This document shows, piece after piece, positions 16,806 through 26,808 of a stretch of 64,000 nt of DNA. The position numbers were made by a program, and so were the translations under genes. The notes under the pieces were generated by a model. That model saw only the letters and a program-made list of their open reading frames with translations, was not told the DNA's origin and searched no databases. Position 1 is the first letter of the stretch. Every line of letters starts with the position of its first letter. Origin of the DNA: Peptococcaceae bacterium BRH_c8a (lineage in GTDB: Bacteria; Bacillota; Desulfotomaculia; Desulfotomaculales; Desulfallaceae); contig LADP01000021.1 of assembly GCA_000961575.1 (NCBI GenBank), positions 62,001 through 126,000 on the forward strand, written 5' to 3'.

Positions 16806-16888
16806 GGAGTCAGGAATTAGGAGTCAGAATGAAAGGCTGGTTTTAACATATTGTTTTATTCTGAATGCTGACTCCTGAATTCTGAATA
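16806..16888. repeat. Facing heptamer arms
   Basis: GGAGTCAGGAATTAGGAGTC opposes GCTGACTCCTGAATTCTGAA across about 35 unique bases. It is the same family as 6241-6343, placed between yqeK and rsfS. Confidence 0.75.
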
Positions 16889-16914
16889 CCTAAAAAAACA
16901 GGGGGTATCGCTTT

Positions 16915-17271
16915 TTGACCATTAATCCGCAGGTTATGGTACAGGTGACCGTTGAGGCCGCGGAAGCTAAAAAGGCAGCCGCTATTACCGTGCTGAACAT
17001 TGGCGGAGTTTCCATTGTGGCAGACTACTTTGTTATTTGCAGTAGTCGGTCAGCCGTGCATGCCCGAGCTATTGCCGACGCAATAGAAGAAAGTATGGTG
17101 CAGCAGGGCCTCGGCAGGGCACGAAAGGAAGGGTTTAGGGCGGGGCGCTGGATACTGCTTGATTTTGGGGCGGTGGTAACGCACATCTTCCAGGAGGAAG
17201 AACGCCGTTTTTATAACCTGGAACACCTGTGGGGTGATGCAGAGGTTGTTAAATACCCGCAAAGCATGTAA
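16915..17271 (+). CDS. rsfS: Ribosomal silencing factor RsfS
   Basis: 118 residues from TTG at 16915 with GGGGG upstream. Conserved RsfS segments include the region around YFVICSSRSAVHARAIADAI and GRWILLDFGAVVTHIFQEEE plus RFYNLEHLW. It binds L14 and keeps the ribosomal subunits apart when nutrients are low. It is the last gene before the T-box. Confidence 0.96.
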   Translation: MTINPQVMVQVTVEAAEAKKAAAITVLNIGGVSIVADYFVICSSRSAVHARAIADAIEESMVQQGLGRARKEGFRAGRWILLDFGAVVTHIFQEEERRFYNLEHLWGDAEVVKYPQSM

Positions 17272-17288
17272 AATACGCACTTAGTGCG

Positions 17289-17317
17289 TTGACTTTGGTT
17301 TTACCATATTATATAAT
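17289..17317 (+). promoter_or_regulatory. Sigma-A promoter of the T-box transcript
   Basis: TTGACT, 17-base spacer, perfect TATAAT, immediately before the T-box leader. Confidence 0.8.
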
Positions 17318-17324
17318 TTAGTGC

Positions 17325-17615
17325 AGTTAAACGAGCAAAGACTATGATGGGGAGCAGTAACCCGCAATGTGTGGCAGAGAGCCGCCGGGTGGTGCGAGGC
17401 GGTGACCGGTACGGGTGAACTCGCCCCGAAGTTGCCCGGGTTTACGCGCCGGGACGGTATGAACCGTTATCTCATTAAGTGGTTAAGGTCCCGGGGCTGT
17501 GGCGCTAAAGGGAGCGTATCCTACCAGCTCTACCAGACAGACTTTTTCAATTAGGGTGGTATCGCGGGAAAACCTCCCGTCCCTAGCAGGGGCGGGGGGC
17601 TTTTGTGTTTTTGTA
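17325..17615 (+). promoter_or_regulatory. T-box riboswitch, probably leucine-specific
   Basis: The T-box core AGGGTGGTATCGCGGG is at 17553-17568, followed by a terminator stem (CCTCCCGTCCC / GGGGCGGGGGG, then a T-rich run). Stem I features, including GCAGTAACCC and a purine-rich loop, start near 17340. A possible specifier CTC (Leu) lies at 17420-17422 in GTGAACTCGCC. The variable T-box base is T, which would pair with a discriminator A, as in tRNA-Leu. The element regulates by uncharged-tRNA readthrough. The first gene after it is an acyl-CoA synthetase and the second is leuS. Confidence 0.88.
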
Positions 17616-17660
17616 TTATAGGTTTTAGAAGCTGAGACAGGGGATAGGGGTTGACAATTA

Positions 17661-19316
17661 ATGAATAATCATGCGCAAATGACTATCGGTGATTTACTGG
17701 ACCGCTCGGCGGGCCGGTACCCGCATAACGAGGCGCTTGTATTCCCCGAGGCAGACGCCAGGTACACGTACAGGGAAATGCAGCAGGCCTGTAACCGCAC
17801 GGCTAAAGGGATGATGGCCATGGGGATTAAGCGGGGTGAGCATATTGCCATCCTGGCCCCCAATATACCAGAATGGGTACAGACCCAGTTTGCCGGCGCT
17901 AAAGTGGGTGCGGTGCTGGTAATGGTGAACACCAGTTACCAGCTTGCCGAGTTAGAGTACCTGCTGCGCCATTCGGATGTTACAACCCTAATATTTGTCG
18001 GCAAGTTTCGTAATAATGATTACCTGGATATGATTTACCAGTTGTGCCCCGAATTGCAAGACCACATGCCGGGGCGGCTAAATTGCAAGAAGCTGCCCAT
18101 GCTAAAAAACCTGGTGCTGATCGGCAACGGACAGGCTCCCGGCCTATTTACCTGGAATGAATTGCTGGCCATGGGTGAAGGTATATCAGACCAAGAGCTG
18201 GCAGCCCGGCAGGCGTCCCTGCAACCCCGAGACCTGGCTAATTTACAATATACCACCGGTATCACCGGTTTTCCAAAGGGTGTTATGCTGCCCCACGCCA
18301 GCCTGGTGCAAAATGCATCAGACATGGGCGGGTGCATGGGTCTGGGCCCCGATGACCGGCTTTGCATACCTGTGCCGCTGTTCCACACCTTCGGCTGCGT
18401 TCTAAGTACCCTTACCTGTGTAGCGGCATCTGCCACCATGGTTATTAATGAGTACTTCAATCCCATTAAAGTACTGGAAGCAGTGGAAAAGGAACGGTGC
18501 ACGGCACTACACGGGGTGCCCACAATGTTTATTACCGAGCTTGAGGTGCTGGAAAAACATCATTTTAATACAGCTTCGCTGCGCACCGGTATTATGTCGG
18601 GGGCACCATGTCCGCCCGAACTGATTAATAACGTGGTTCAAAACATGGGTATAAACGACATTGTAATCACCTACGGTCAGGCCGAGGCATCGCCGGGTAT
18701 TACCATGAGCCGGGCGGATGAACCGCTGGAAATACGCATGCACACAGTAGGTCGCCCGCTTAAAGGGGTGGAAGTCAAAATAGCTGATCCGTCAACCGGC
18801 AAAGACATGGCGCCAGGCAGTCAAGGTGAAATCTGCGCCCGGGGATACAATATTATGTCGGGTTATTACAAGATGCCCGAGGCTACTGCCGCTGCTATTG
18901 ATAAGGAAGGCTGGCTGCATACCGGTGATCTTGGTTTGATGGACAATAAAGGTTATCTACGCGTTACCGGCCGCATCCGGGATGTAATTATCCGGGGTGG
19001 GGAAAATATTTATCCCCGGGAAATAGAGGAATTTTTATTGACCCACCCCAGTATCAGAGATGTGCAGGTGGTTGGTGTGCCCAGCGATAAATATGGTGAA
19101 GAAGTAACGGCTTTCATCCAGCTAAACGGCGGCGCAGAAGTAACGGCAGAGGAAATTAAAAAATACTGTTCCGGCCGCATCGCTCGTTACAAAATCCCGG
19201 CGCACATTCAATTTGTGGACGGTTACCCCACCGCCGCAAGCGGGAAGGTGCAAAAGTCCAAACTGCGAGAACTGGGTAGCCGGAAATTAAATTACCGCGG
19301 CAATAATGCTAATTAA
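17661..19316 (+). CDS. AMP-forming acyl-CoA synthetase family protein
   Basis: 551 residues, ATG at 17661. ANL superfamily: the P-loop reads YTTGITGFPKGVMLPH, with Ile where Thr is usual; later come YGQAEASPG, WLHTGDLGLMDNKGYLRVTG and a C-terminal Lys in ASGKVQKSKLRE. Such enzymes activate fatty or other carboxylic acids as acyl-AMP and then CoA esters. It follows the T-box by about 50 bases and precedes leuS by 45, with no terminator seen between, so it should respond to leucyl-tRNA charging. The substrate cannot be told; a branched-chain acid from leucine would make sense but is a guess. Confidence 0.85.
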   Translation: MNNHAQMTIGDLLDRSAGRYPHNEALVFPEADARYTYREMQQACNRTAKGMMAMGIKRGEHIAILAPNIPEWVQTQFAGAKVGAVLVMVNTSYQLAELEYLLRHSDVTTLIFVGKFRNNDYLDMIYQLCPELQDHMPGRLNCKKLPMLKNLVLIGNGQAPGLFTWNELLAMGEGISDQELAARQASLQPRDLANLQYTTGITGFPKGVMLPHASLVQNASDMGGCMGLGPDDRLCIPVPLFHTFGCVLSTLTCVAASATMVINEYFNPIKVLEAVEKERCTALHGVPTMFITELEVLEKHHFNTASLRTGIMSGAPCPPELINNVVQNMGINDIVITYGQAEASPGITMSRADEPLEIRMHTVGRPLKGVEVKIADPSTGKDMAPGSQGEICARGYNIMSGYYKMPEATAAAIDKEGWLHTGDLGLMDNKGYLRVTGRIRDVIIRGGENIYPREIEEFLLTHPSIRDVQVVGVPSDKYGEEVTAFIQLNGGAEVTAEEIKKYCSGRIARYKIPAHIQFVDGYPTAASGKVQKSKLRELGSRKLNYRGNNAN

Positions 19317-19361
19317 ATGTACACACTATAAATGAACGGTTATAGCGCATAGGAGGATGAC

Positions 19362-21845
19362 ATGATAGAACGCTATGATTTTAAAACCATTGAACCCAAA
19401 TGGCAGACCAGATGGGCGGATCAGAATCTGTATGCCGTCCCGGACACCGGCGACAAACCCAAGTACTATTGTTTGGAGATGTTCCCCTACCCGTCGGGAA
19501 AACTGCACATGGGCCATGTGCGCAATTACTCCATCGGGGATGTGGTGGCCCGGTATAAGACCATGCAGGGCTTTAACGTGCTGCACCCCATGGGCTGGGA
19601 CGCCTTTGGACTGCCGGCCGAAAATGCCGCCATCAAACATGGCGCCATGCACCCCGCCCAGTGGACTTACGAGAATATAGCCACCATGCGGGAACAGCTT
19701 AAACAATTAGGCATTAGCTATGATTGGGATCGTGAGGTGGCCACTTGCCATCCCGGCTATTATAAATGGACCCAGTGGCTGTTTCTGCAACTTTATCACC
19801 GGGGCCTGGCTTACAAAAAAAAAGCAGCGGTTAACTGGTGTACGTCCTGTGCCACGGTACTGGCCAATGAGCAAGTTAAGGACGGCGGCTGTGAGCGCTG
19901 TAAGGCCGTGGTAGAAAAACGGGAATTGTCACAATGGTTTTTTAAAATCACCGATTACGCCGACCGGCTGTTGGATGACCTGGATAAACTGCCAGGTTGG
20001 CCGGATAAAGTCAAAATTATGCAAGATAACTGGATTGGCCGCAGCGAAGGTGCCGAAATTACATTCACCATTGACGGGCTGGATGAAACAATGACTGTCT
20101 TCACCACCCGCCCGGATACCGTATTCGGCGTTACCTATATGGTGCTGGCCCCTGAGCATCCCCTGGTGGAAAAACTAATTGCGGGCAAACCCCAGGCCGA
20201 GGAAGTCAGAGCCTTGGCCGCCAGCGTGCGCCACCAGAGCGACCTGGCCCGTACTGCGACCGAAACGGAAAAAATCGGCTTGTTCACCGGTGCCTATTGC
20301 ATCAACCCGGTAAACGGGGAAAAAGTGCCGGTTTTGGTAGCCAACTACGTGCTTATGGAATACGGCACCGGCGCGGTGATGGGCGTTCCCGCCCACGACC
20401 AACGTGACTTTGAGTTTGCCCGCAAATACAACCTGCCCATTCGGGTGGTTATCCAGCCCGAGGGCGTGGCCCTTAACCCTGACGAAATGACCGAAGCATA
20501 TTATGGTGGGGGGGTAATGGTTAATTCCGGGCCTTTCGACGGCACGCCCAACGAAGAAGGCATAACCGCAGTGACCCGGTACCTGGAGGAAAAGGGATTG
20601 GGCCGCGGCCTGGTTAATTATCGGCTGCGGGACTGGCTGATTTCACGGCAGCGTTACTGGGGGGCGCCGATTCCCATAGTCTATTGCGAAAAGTGCGGCA
20701 CTGTGCCGGTGCCGGATCAAGATCTGCCGGTAATGCTGCCCATGGACGTGGCCTTCACACCCACGGGCCGCTCACCGCTGGAGGAACACGCCGCATTCGC
20801 CAATGCCGCCTGCCCGGCTTGTGGCGGTAAGGCCCGGCGGGAAACCGACACCATGGACACCTTTATGTGTTCTTCCTGGTACTACTACCGCTACACCAGC
20901 CCCCGGGACGAAGACAACGCCTGGGATCCGGCCAGCGTGCGCTACTGGCTGCCGGTGGACCAGTATATCGGCGGGGTGGAGCACGCCATCCTGCACCTTT
21001 TATACAGCCGGTTTTTCACCAAGGTGCTTTTCGATGCGGGGTTGGTGGGTAACGAGGAACCTTTCACCAATCTGTTAACCCAGGGGATGGTGTTAAAGGA
21101 CGGAACTAAAATGAGCAAGTCCAAGGGTAATGTGGTCAGTCCCGAAGACATTGTAGCCTCTTACGGTGCCGACACAGCCCGTTTGTTTATCCTGTTCGCC
21201 TCACCCCCGGAACGTGACCTGGAATGGAGCGACCAGGGGGTAGAAGGATGCTACCGGTTTTTAAACCGCGTGTGGCGCTTGGTGGAGCCCCTGAAGGACT
21301 CCCTGGCCAATTTACCGCTGCCCGGCCCCGGTAAGCTGTCCGGGGTGAACGGAGAGATGCGTCGAGTGACCCATGTGACCATCAAACGGGTCACCGAAGA
21401 CGTGGGCAACCGGTTTAACTTCAACACCGCAGTCAGCGCTATCATGGAACTGGTTAACGCGATGTACCAGTTCCGGGAAGTGCCTGAGGTCGACCGGGAT
21501 CGGGGCGTGATGAAAGAAGCCGTGGAAACGCTGGTGCTGCTGCTGGCGCCTTTCGCCCCTCACATAGCCGAGGAACTGTGGGAGCTTACCGGTCATGCCG
21601 GAAGCGTGCACAGCAAGCCCTGGCCAAATTACGAACCCGAGGCCATCCAAGAAGATGAAGTCACCATCGTGGTGCAAATAAACGGTAAGGTACGGGAACG
21701 CATGCTGGTGCCCGCCAACATCAAACCCGATGAAATGAAGGAACTGGTAATGCAACAGGAACGGGTACAGGAACTGATTGCCGGCAAGCAGGTAGTCAAG
21801 GTAATCCCGGTGCCCGGTAAACTGATCAATATCGTAGTCAAGTAA
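19362..21845 (+). CDS. leuS: Leucyl-tRNA synthetase
   Basis: 827 residues, ATG at 19362 behind AGGAGG. Class Ia features: HMGH at residues 49-52 ([15 protein letters not shown]), KMSKS at 583-587 ([14 protein letters not shown]), the CP1 editing insert ([35 protein letters not shown]), and zinc-type Cys pairs (CTSCA/CERC, CEKC/CPAC). It charges tRNA-Leu in the cytoplasm. It lies under the T-box at 17325 but behind an unrelated synthetase gene. The terminator at 21964 ends the unit. Confidence 0.98.
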   Translation: MIERYDFKTIEPKWQTRWADQNLYAVPDTGDKPKYYCLEMFPYPSGKLHMGHVRNYSIGDVVARYKTMQGFNVLHPMGWDAFGLPAENAAIKHGAMHPAQWTYENIATMREQLKQLGISYDWDREVATCHPGYYKWTQWLFLQLYHRGLAYKKKAAVNWCTSCATVLANEQVKDGGCERCKAVVEKRELSQWFFKITDYADRLLDDLDKLPGWPDKVKIMQDNWIGRSEGAEITFTIDGLDETMTVFTTRPDTVFGVTYMVLAPEHPLVEKLIAGKPQAEEVRALAASVRHQSDLARTATETEKIGLFTGAYCINPVNGEKVPVLVANYVLMEYGTGAVMGVPAHDQRDFEFARKYNLPIRVVIQPEGVALNPDEMTEAYYGGGVMVNSGPFDGTPNEEGITAVTRYLEEKGLGRGLVNYRLRDWLISRQRYWGAPIPIVYCEKCGTVPVPDQDLPVMLPMDVAFTPTGRSPLEEHAAFANAACPACGGKARRETDTMDTFMCSSWYYYRYTSPRDEDNAWDPASVRYWLPVDQYIGGVEHAILHLLYSRFFTKVLFDAGLVGNEEPFTNLLTQGMVLKDGTKMSKSKGNVVSPEDIVASYGADTARLFILFASPPERDLEWSDQGVEGCYRFLNRVWRLVEPLKDSLANLPLPGPGKLSGVNGEMRRVTHVTIKRVTEDVGNRFNFNTAVSAIMELVNAMYQFREVPEVDRDRGVMKEAVETLVLLLAPFAPHIAEELWELTGHAGSVHSKPWPNYEPEAIQEDEVTIVVQINGKVRERMLVPANIKPDEMKELVMQQERVQELIAGKQVVKVIPVPGKLINIVVK

Positions 21846-21874
21846 GGCATAATTCTGGTACTAAAAAATTAGCC

Positions 21875-21905
21875 TGACATTCTGAACGTAGCGCAGAATC
21901 TGGCA
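21875..21905. repeat. TCATTCTGA...AGAATCT dispersed repeat
   Basis: GACATTCTGAACGTAGCGCA followed by GAATCTGGCA; the same family as the copies at 11855, 23582 and 53650. Confidence 0.75.
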
Positions 21906-21963
21906 TTTAAGACAGATTTATGTCACAAGTGAAGGAAGAGACTTGTTAAATTAAAGACAGCAT

Positions 21964-22020
21964 AAAAAAGGAAGACAGACCCCGATGAAAAACAAAAATC
22001 GGCATCTGTCTCCTTTTTCT
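21964..22020 (+). terminator. Terminator after leuS
   Basis: Long stem: AAAGGAaGACAGAccCCGAT pairs with ATCGGcaTCTGTCtCCTTT around an 11-base loop; the 3' side ends in TTTTTCTT. Confidence 0.8.
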
Positions 22021-22177
22021 TACCCATGTAAAGTTACCAATCAGGTGCGATTATAAGTCTACGCCATATCAAAACTATCCCCTATGGCGTTAATCCATCC
22101 ATTAAAAATATACGGATATCCATAACCGCGCAAGTTGTCTGGAAATTGGCATTTTGTCTTGGAGGAGCAAAATAGAA

Positions 22178-22543
22178 ATGATTAGGAAAATATCTGCAAT
22201 TTATTCATTCGTAATAGGAATATCTATAGTGGGAATGTGGTGTATGATTTTACTGACTGAAGGCACACCAGAGGGACCACTTGAAATTACTTTTCATTTA
22301 ATTTCTGAATTTTTAATGGCTGGTCTACTAATAGCGAGCGGGTACATATTATTAGGGCTTAAGACTAAAGGAGCAAAAGTTTTCATGGTTGCACATGGTA
22401 TGTTGATTTATTCTGTTTTAAATGCTGCAGGCTATTATGGACAAAGAGGCAATATTGGTATGACAAGTATGTTTATCTTTATTTTTATTGTCTCATCAGT
22501 TCTTATAGTTTTAGGTTTTATTAAAAGAGGAAACTTTATATAG
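22178..22543 (+). CDS. Small four-helix membrane protein, unknown
   Basis: 121 residues from ATG at 22178, 11 bases after GGAGGA. Four predicted membrane segments: about 8-28, 43-66, 73-92 and 99-117. No catalytic motif is recognised. The gene is clearly richer in A and T than its neighbours (Ile/Met/Phe-rich, AT-ending codons), which suggests it came from elsewhere. It stands alone between leuS and a pseudouridine synthase. Confidence 0.7.
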   Translation: MIRKISAIYSFVIGISIVGMWCMILLTEGTPEGPLEITFHLISEFLMAGLLIASGYILLGLKTKGAKVFMVAHGMLIYSVLNAAGYYGQRGNIGMTSMFIFIFIVSSVLIVLGFIKRGNFI

Positions 22544-22673
22544 AGTTGATTTAAAAGGTAATTGCCCTGGCCAATATAGATTCATTGTACTGCCGATACC
22601 AAAGAAAAGGCGCATGTTGCTAGGATTTAGTGGCAGTTACGATATGATAACTGAATGGAGTTTGCTAAACTAT

Positions 22674-23606
22674 ATGCACATCGAATACAGGGTAACAAAG
22701 GATAATGATAACCAAAAGGTCTCGCAGATACTTAAAAGCCGGCTTAAATTTTCCCGTGGTGAAATAAGAAGGATTAAACGGTGTGCCGGACTTATGGTGA
22801 ACGATCAAACTGTGCGTTTGAATGCGCTGGTCAAAGAAGGCGATTTAATACGGGTAAATTTTCAGGATGATGTTGCTCAACCGGTAATACCTCAGGACAT
22901 ACCTTTGAATATTCTCTTTGAGGATGAACACATCCTGGCAGTGAACAAACCTTTCAATATGCTAGTACACCCGCTTTCATATCATGTTCTGAACACCTTG
23001 GCTAACGGCGTTATTTATCATTGGCAGCAACAAGGTCATAATAGTAAATTCAGAGCGGTCAGCCGGTTGGATAAAGATACTTCTGGAGCTATCTTAATCG
23101 CCAAAAGCAGTTACAGCTGTCATCAACTTTCCGAGCAAATGAAAAATGGCCTATGCCAGAGAGAATACCTGGCAGTGGTGCATAACAGAGTAACTATGGA
23201 ATCTGGCATCATTGACTTGCCTATCGGTCGGCCTGATGATGATTCCCTTATCTTTGGCGTAACAGACCAGGGTAAAGAAGCGGTCACTCATTTTACCGTA
23301 ATACAGCGTTTCGCCAGCGGCAGTTTGGTCAAGTTGCGGTTAGGAACAGGCCGTACCCACCAAATAAGAGTTCATATGAAACATCTAGGCCATTCCCTAA
23401 TGGGAGATGATTTATACGGGGGTAGTTTAGATCTGATCCTTCGTCAGGCTTTACATAGTTGGCGACTGGAGTTTAACCATCCTGTCACCAAGGAAAAAAT
23501 GCAACTGGAGGCCCCTCTGCCAACCGATATGACATCTCTTATTCATAAGTTAAAAAACGATGGCAGGGAACTTAACTGCTTAGATTCTCAGCTGCGCTTA
23601 GAATGA
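22674..23606 (+). CDS. RluD-family pseudouridine synthase
   Basis: 310 residues if read from ATG at 22674 (MHIEYRVT, the usual start of the S4 domain); ATGs at 22614 and 22644 are in frame and none has a strong ribosome site. The S4 RNA-binding domain (1-65) is followed by the synthase core with RLDKDTSG (catalytic Asp133) and GTGRTHQIRVHMKHLGH. It isomerises uridines in rRNA or tRNA. The last residues DSQLRLE and the stop are encoded by a dispersed intergenic repeat (23582-23608), so the 3' end was probably rewritten. Confidence 0.87.
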   Translation: MHIEYRVTKDNDNQKVSQILKSRLKFSRGEIRRIKRCAGLMVNDQTVRLNALVKEGDLIRVNFQDDVAQPVIPQDIPLNILFEDEHILAVNKPFNMLVHPLSYHVLNTLANGVIYHWQQQGHNSKFRAVSRLDKDTSGAILIAKSSYSCHQLSEQMKNGLCQREYLAVVHNRVTMESGIIDLPIGRPDDDSLIFGVTDQGKEAVTHFTVIQRFASGSLVKLRLGTGRTHQIRVHMKHLGHSLMGDDLYGGSLDLILRQALHSWRLEFNHPVTKEKMQLEAPLPTDMTSLIHKLKNDGRELNCLDSQLRLE

Positions 23607-23608
23607 CA
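23582..23608. repeat. Reversed TCATTCTGA-type repeat at a gene end
   Basis: On the minus strand it reads TGTCATTCTAAGCGCAGCTG then AGAATCT. It covers the stop codon of the pseudouridine synthase gene. Confidence 0.7.
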
Positions 23609-23797
23609 ATCTCGCTATAATTGACTTTTTAGTGCCTCTCTCACAATGCACTTTCCAGCGCAAGAATGATTTACAGCTTGACGATAATAGTTAACATGTT
23701 TATTATTTAACATATAAATAAATATTTAATTGTTATATTGATATTGTGCCTGACAGATTTGGGCACCAACGTAATTGGAAAGGGGTAATATTCTCAT

Positions 23798-24598
23798 ATG
23801 CAGTTGAACAACCCGTTGGACGTATACAAGCATCTGCCTAAAACAAACTGCCGGGAGTGCCAGGAACCAACCTGCCTGGCCTTTGCCGCCGCGGTGATTC
23901 AGGGTAAAAAAAAGCTTGCCAAGTGTCCGCATCTAAATGAAAGCGTGCTTGAAAAAGCCAGTGTTATAACTAATGAACCGATTTCCCTGGCCAACCAACA
24001 AGAGCAAATCTTAAAGCAACTAAAAAAAGAAATTACCGCTGTAGACTTTGCTTCCTCAACCGAAAGACTGGGTGCGGTTTTAACCGGTGAGAAGTTGGCG
24101 ATAAAAATTTTAGGCAGGGATTTTGTCGTTGATACCGGGGGAAATATAACCTCAGCTTGCCACGTAATTCACTGGGTGACGATACCGCTTTTAAGTTACA
24201 TAATTTCAAGCGCGGGTAAGGATGTTGCCGGAACCTGGATGCCATTTAGAGAACTTAAAAAAGGCACGATCTGGCTACCTTTATATGATCAGAGATGTGA
24301 AAAACCCTTAAAGCAGATCGCTGACAAACATACCGATCTTTTTGCAGACCTGTTACATATTTTTGGCGGTAAACAGGTGGGTGACAATTCAAAGGAAGAA
24401 ATTAGTTTCGTTCTGTATCCGCTGCCCAAGGTTCCCATTCTGATTAAATACAAACCTAAAGACGAACTGGATTCCAAGTTAAATATTTTCTTTGACCGGA
24501 CGGTGGAAGAAAATCTTAACATTGAATCTTTGTATTTTATATGTGCCGGCATGGTGGTTATGTTCGAAAAGATTGCCGTCAGACACGGTATTCATTAG
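23798..24598 (+). CDS. DUF3786 protein with N-terminal [4Fe-4S] motif
   Basis: 266 residues, ATG at 23798, with GGAAAGGGG upstream. Cys18, Cys21, Cys26 and Cys43 form the four-Cys cluster pattern (TNCRECQEPTCLAFA...KCP) known from corrinoid/CO-dehydrogenase-linked proteins. Residues about 85-255 match the DUF3786 type (VVDTGGNITSACHVIHWVTI, FRELKKGTIW). The family is common in anaerobes with methyl-corrinoid metabolism; its function is not known. It is a single gene, convergent with the next. Confidence 0.82.
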   Translation: MQLNNPLDVYKHLPKTNCRECQEPTCLAFAAAVIQGKKKLAKCPHLNESVLEKASVITNEPISLANQQEQILKQLKKEITAVDFASSTERLGAVLTGEKLAIKILGRDFVVDTGGNITSACHVIHWVTIPLLSYIISSAGKDVAGTWMPFRELKKGTIWLPLYDQRCEKPLKQIADKHTDLFADLLHIFGGKQVGDNSKEEISFVLYPLPKVPILIKYKPKDELDSKLNIFFDRTVEENLNIESLYFICAGMVVMFEKIAVRHGIH

Positions 24599-24619
24599 CA
24601 CCCAGGGCCCCAAGGATTG

Positions 24620-25354
24620 CTACTGCCGGGTGGTCACTTCTTGCACTGTTTTAGCCCAGACCTCCGGCTTAACCTGACGGTACTTGTAACCGCCGACCCG
24701 ATAATCGTGGCCTGGAACTGCTTTTTTTTGCAGCAGTTCGGGGCCACAATTTTTTAACAGGCGGTAAAAGTCCAGAATTTGGCCGGGGCCGATATTGGTG
24801 TCTACTTGGGTGGCAAAAACCCAAATTACCCGGGGCAGTTTGATCAGCATGTCCGGTGTGGTTACAGCATCGGCCAACTGCCGTATTTCTATCTGCAGGT
24901 TGACCGGGCCGTCCACATAACGGCCGTCAAAAATGTCGGCCAAATTGGTTTTTACGCCGGCCATTTGGATGATGCCGATCAGTTTACTGGCATCAACCAG
25001 CGATTTTTGATCTACGCTTATATAGGTCTCTATTGACGTACCAAACAACTGCTCCAACCGGCGGATCAGTTTAGCTCTGCCGTGTTTCACATAGTACTCG
25101 GCTACCGTCAAACTATTGTTGTCTTCCCCCAGATATGCGTACATGGGCACCGATACAATACCCAGCGGTCCGGCGTGATTTGGGAAAAAAGTCAGGTTAA
25201 CTGCTTTTAACCTTGGCCCGTCGGTCCAGAATATAATGGTGCTTTGGGGAGTGTTGTAGGATTCACTTTCCTTGGATTGCGCAAAAACACTGGCATGGCA
25301 TGGCAATATAATTGAAGCTATTAAAATTAGGATTAACAATTTAGCCCGCAACAA
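24620..25354 (-). CDS. Secreted LytR/CpsA/Psr-like (LCP) protein
   Basis: 244 residues from TTG at 25354 behind AAAGAGG. A signal peptide spans residues 1 to about 25 (AKLLILILIASIILPCHASVFA cut short here as LLILILIASIILP). The body resembles an LCP fold: IIFWTDGPRLKAVNLTF, PLGIVSVPMYAYL, then YISVDQKSLVDASKLIG. The Arg residues that bind polyprenyl phosphate in true LCP ligases are not clearly in place, so it may be a divergent or inactive form. It ends 21 bases from the convergent DUF3786 gene. Confidence 0.6.
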   Translation of the reverse strand: MLRAKLLILILIASIILPCHASVFAQSKESESYNTPQSTIIFWTDGPRLKAVNLTFFPNHAGPLGIVSVPMYAYLGEDNNSLTVAEYYVKHGRAKLIRRLEQLFGTSIETYISVDQKSLVDASKLIGIIQMAGVKTNLADIFDGRYVDGPVNLQIEIRQLADAVTTPDMLIKLPRVIWVFATQVDTNIGPGQILDFYRLLKNCGPELLQKKAVPGHDYRVGGYKYRQVKPEVWAKTVQEVTTRQ

Positions 25355-25512
25355 TTGAACCTCTTTCCAACGACAGACAAGTTAGGCGCACCTGCAGTCC
25401 ACCGCCTGAGTTTGTTACCAAATTTACTCAGGCATTAGGTATTTTACCCGCTAGGCCAATGTTTATAAAACAAACTTTTGGTTTTAAACAGAAGTCATGA
25501 GGAAGGCGTCAT

Positions 25513-25728
25513 TTAGAAATAAAATTCGGTAGGCGGGTTGCTGCTGTAGTTCTTTATGCAGCGGCCTTTGGATGAACGGAACAGATCCCGGAAAAACCGG
25601 TCGAAGTCTTCCTTGGGCAGGCAGATGTACCCGTCGGTGTTAGCCAGGCTGCCGTTGACGGACATATTAAAAAAGATGTGGTGGCGAGTTATTTTGATGA
25701 TCGTGAGTAAGTATTCGTTTTCGTGCAT
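25513..25728 (-). CDS. Small hypothetical protein
   Basis: 71 residues from ATG at 25728, with GGAGG 13 bases upstream; the frame is open to GTG at 25821, but that start has no ribosome site and the extra residues look non-coding. The sequence (HENEYLLTIIKITRHHIFF, then CLPKEDFDRFFRDLF) has no motif I recognise. It is soluble and slightly basic. Divergent from hisG. Confidence 0.45.
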   Translation of the reverse strand: MHENEYLLTIIKITRHHIFFNMSVNGSLANTDGYICLPKEDFDRFFRDLFRSSKGRCIKNYSSNPPTEFYF

Positions 25729-25834
25729 TACTGTCCCGATGCCTCCTATACAAGCAGTCTTGTTTTCTTCAAGTTTACAGCTACTGTCATTTACTAATAT
25801 TTTATAGTAAAATATCCTCACGATCCAATATCTA

Positions 25835-25863
25835 TTGACAGTGGGGTGTTGGATGTATATACT
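25835..25863 (+). promoter_or_regulatory. Sigma-A promoter of hisG
   Basis: Consensus TTGACA, 17-base spacer, TATACT, about 60 bases before the hisG start. Confidence 0.8.
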
Positions 25864-25924
25864 GTTTATTATGCTTTAATACACTAAACAGATAACGAGA
25901 TAAAGCAAGGAGGCGCACCAGGTA

Positions 25925-26800
25925 ATGGAACAGAAACTAAAGCTGGGGCTGCCCAAGGGCAGTTTGCAGGAATCCACATTTCAGCTTTTTAAGCGGGCGG
26001 GATTCAATATTTCGGTCCGCAGTCGTTCATATTTTCCCAGTATTGATGACCCGGAAATTGAAGTGGTGTTGATGCGGGCCCAGGAAATTCCCAGGTACGT
26101 TGACGGCGGAGTACTTGACGCCGGGCTAAGCGGGCTGGACTGGATACTGGAAAACGAAGCAGATGTGATAGAGGTGGCCGACCTATCCTATTCCAAACAA
26201 ACCACCAATCCCATTCGGGTGGTGCTGGCCGTGGCCGAAAACAGCGGTATCGAAACGGTTCAGGATCTGCAGGGCAAACGTATTGCCACTGAACTGGTGC
26301 GGTTGACCAGTAATTACCTGGCCAAATACAATGTTACCGCCAAGGTGGAATTCAGTTACGGGGCCACTGAGGTTAAAGTGCCTCAGTTGGTGGACGCTAT
26401 TGTGGATATTACCGAGACCGGTAGTTCACTGAAGGCAAATAAACTGCGGGTTATTGATACTATACTGGTTTCCACCACCAGGCTGCACGCCAATAAGACT
26501 GCTTGGGAGAACCCGTTCATTAAGGAAAAATTGCAGAACCTGTCGGTGTTGTTGCTGGGCGCACTGCGGGCTGATTCCAAAGTCGGCCTTAAAATGAATG
26601 TGCCCGGTGACAAATTGGACGATGTGCTGGCTATTCTGCCGGCTATGAAGCACCCCACAGTTTCCCAGTTAATAAACAGCGATTGGATGGCCATAGAGGT
26701 TGTGCTGGACGAGAAGAAGGCGCGTGATTTAATCCCCGCACTGCGTCGGGTGGGCGCCCAGGATATTATCGAGTATCCTTTAAACAAAGTAATACCATAA
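25925..26800 (+). CDS. hisG: ATP phosphoribosyltransferase, long form
   Basis: 291 residues, ATG at 25925 behind AAGGAGGCG. The catalytic part ([34 protein letters not shown]-type [11 protein letters not shown]) is followed by the C-terminal regulatory domain of about 75 residues, so this is the long HisG that works without HisZ. It condenses ATP and PRPP in histidine synthesis and is usually inhibited by histidine. No other his gene is nearby; hisG here is alone with its own promoter and is closed by a palindrome. Confidence 0.94.
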   Translation: MEQKLKLGLPKGSLQESTFQLFKRAGFNISVRSRSYFPSIDDPEIEVVLMRAQEIPRYVDGGVLDAGLSGLDWILENEADVIEVADLSYSKQTTNPIRVVLAVAENSGIETVQDLQGKRIATELVRLTSNYLAKYNVTAKVEFSYGATEVKVPQLVDAIVDITETGSSLKANKLRVIDTILVSTTRLHANKTAWENPFIKEKLQNLSVLLLGALRADSKVGLKMNVPGDKLDDVLAILPAMKHPTVSQLINSDWMAIEVVLDEKKARDLIPALRRVGAQDIIEYPLNKVIP

Positions 26801-26808
26801 AGAGAATC

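Larger units (their letters stand above)
21846..22177. other. Intergenic region after leuS
   Basis: No coding potential seen. It holds one copy of the TCATTCTGA repeat (21875-21905), the leuS terminator (21964-22020), then AT-rich sequence leading to the GGAGGA site of the next gene. Confidence 0.6.
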
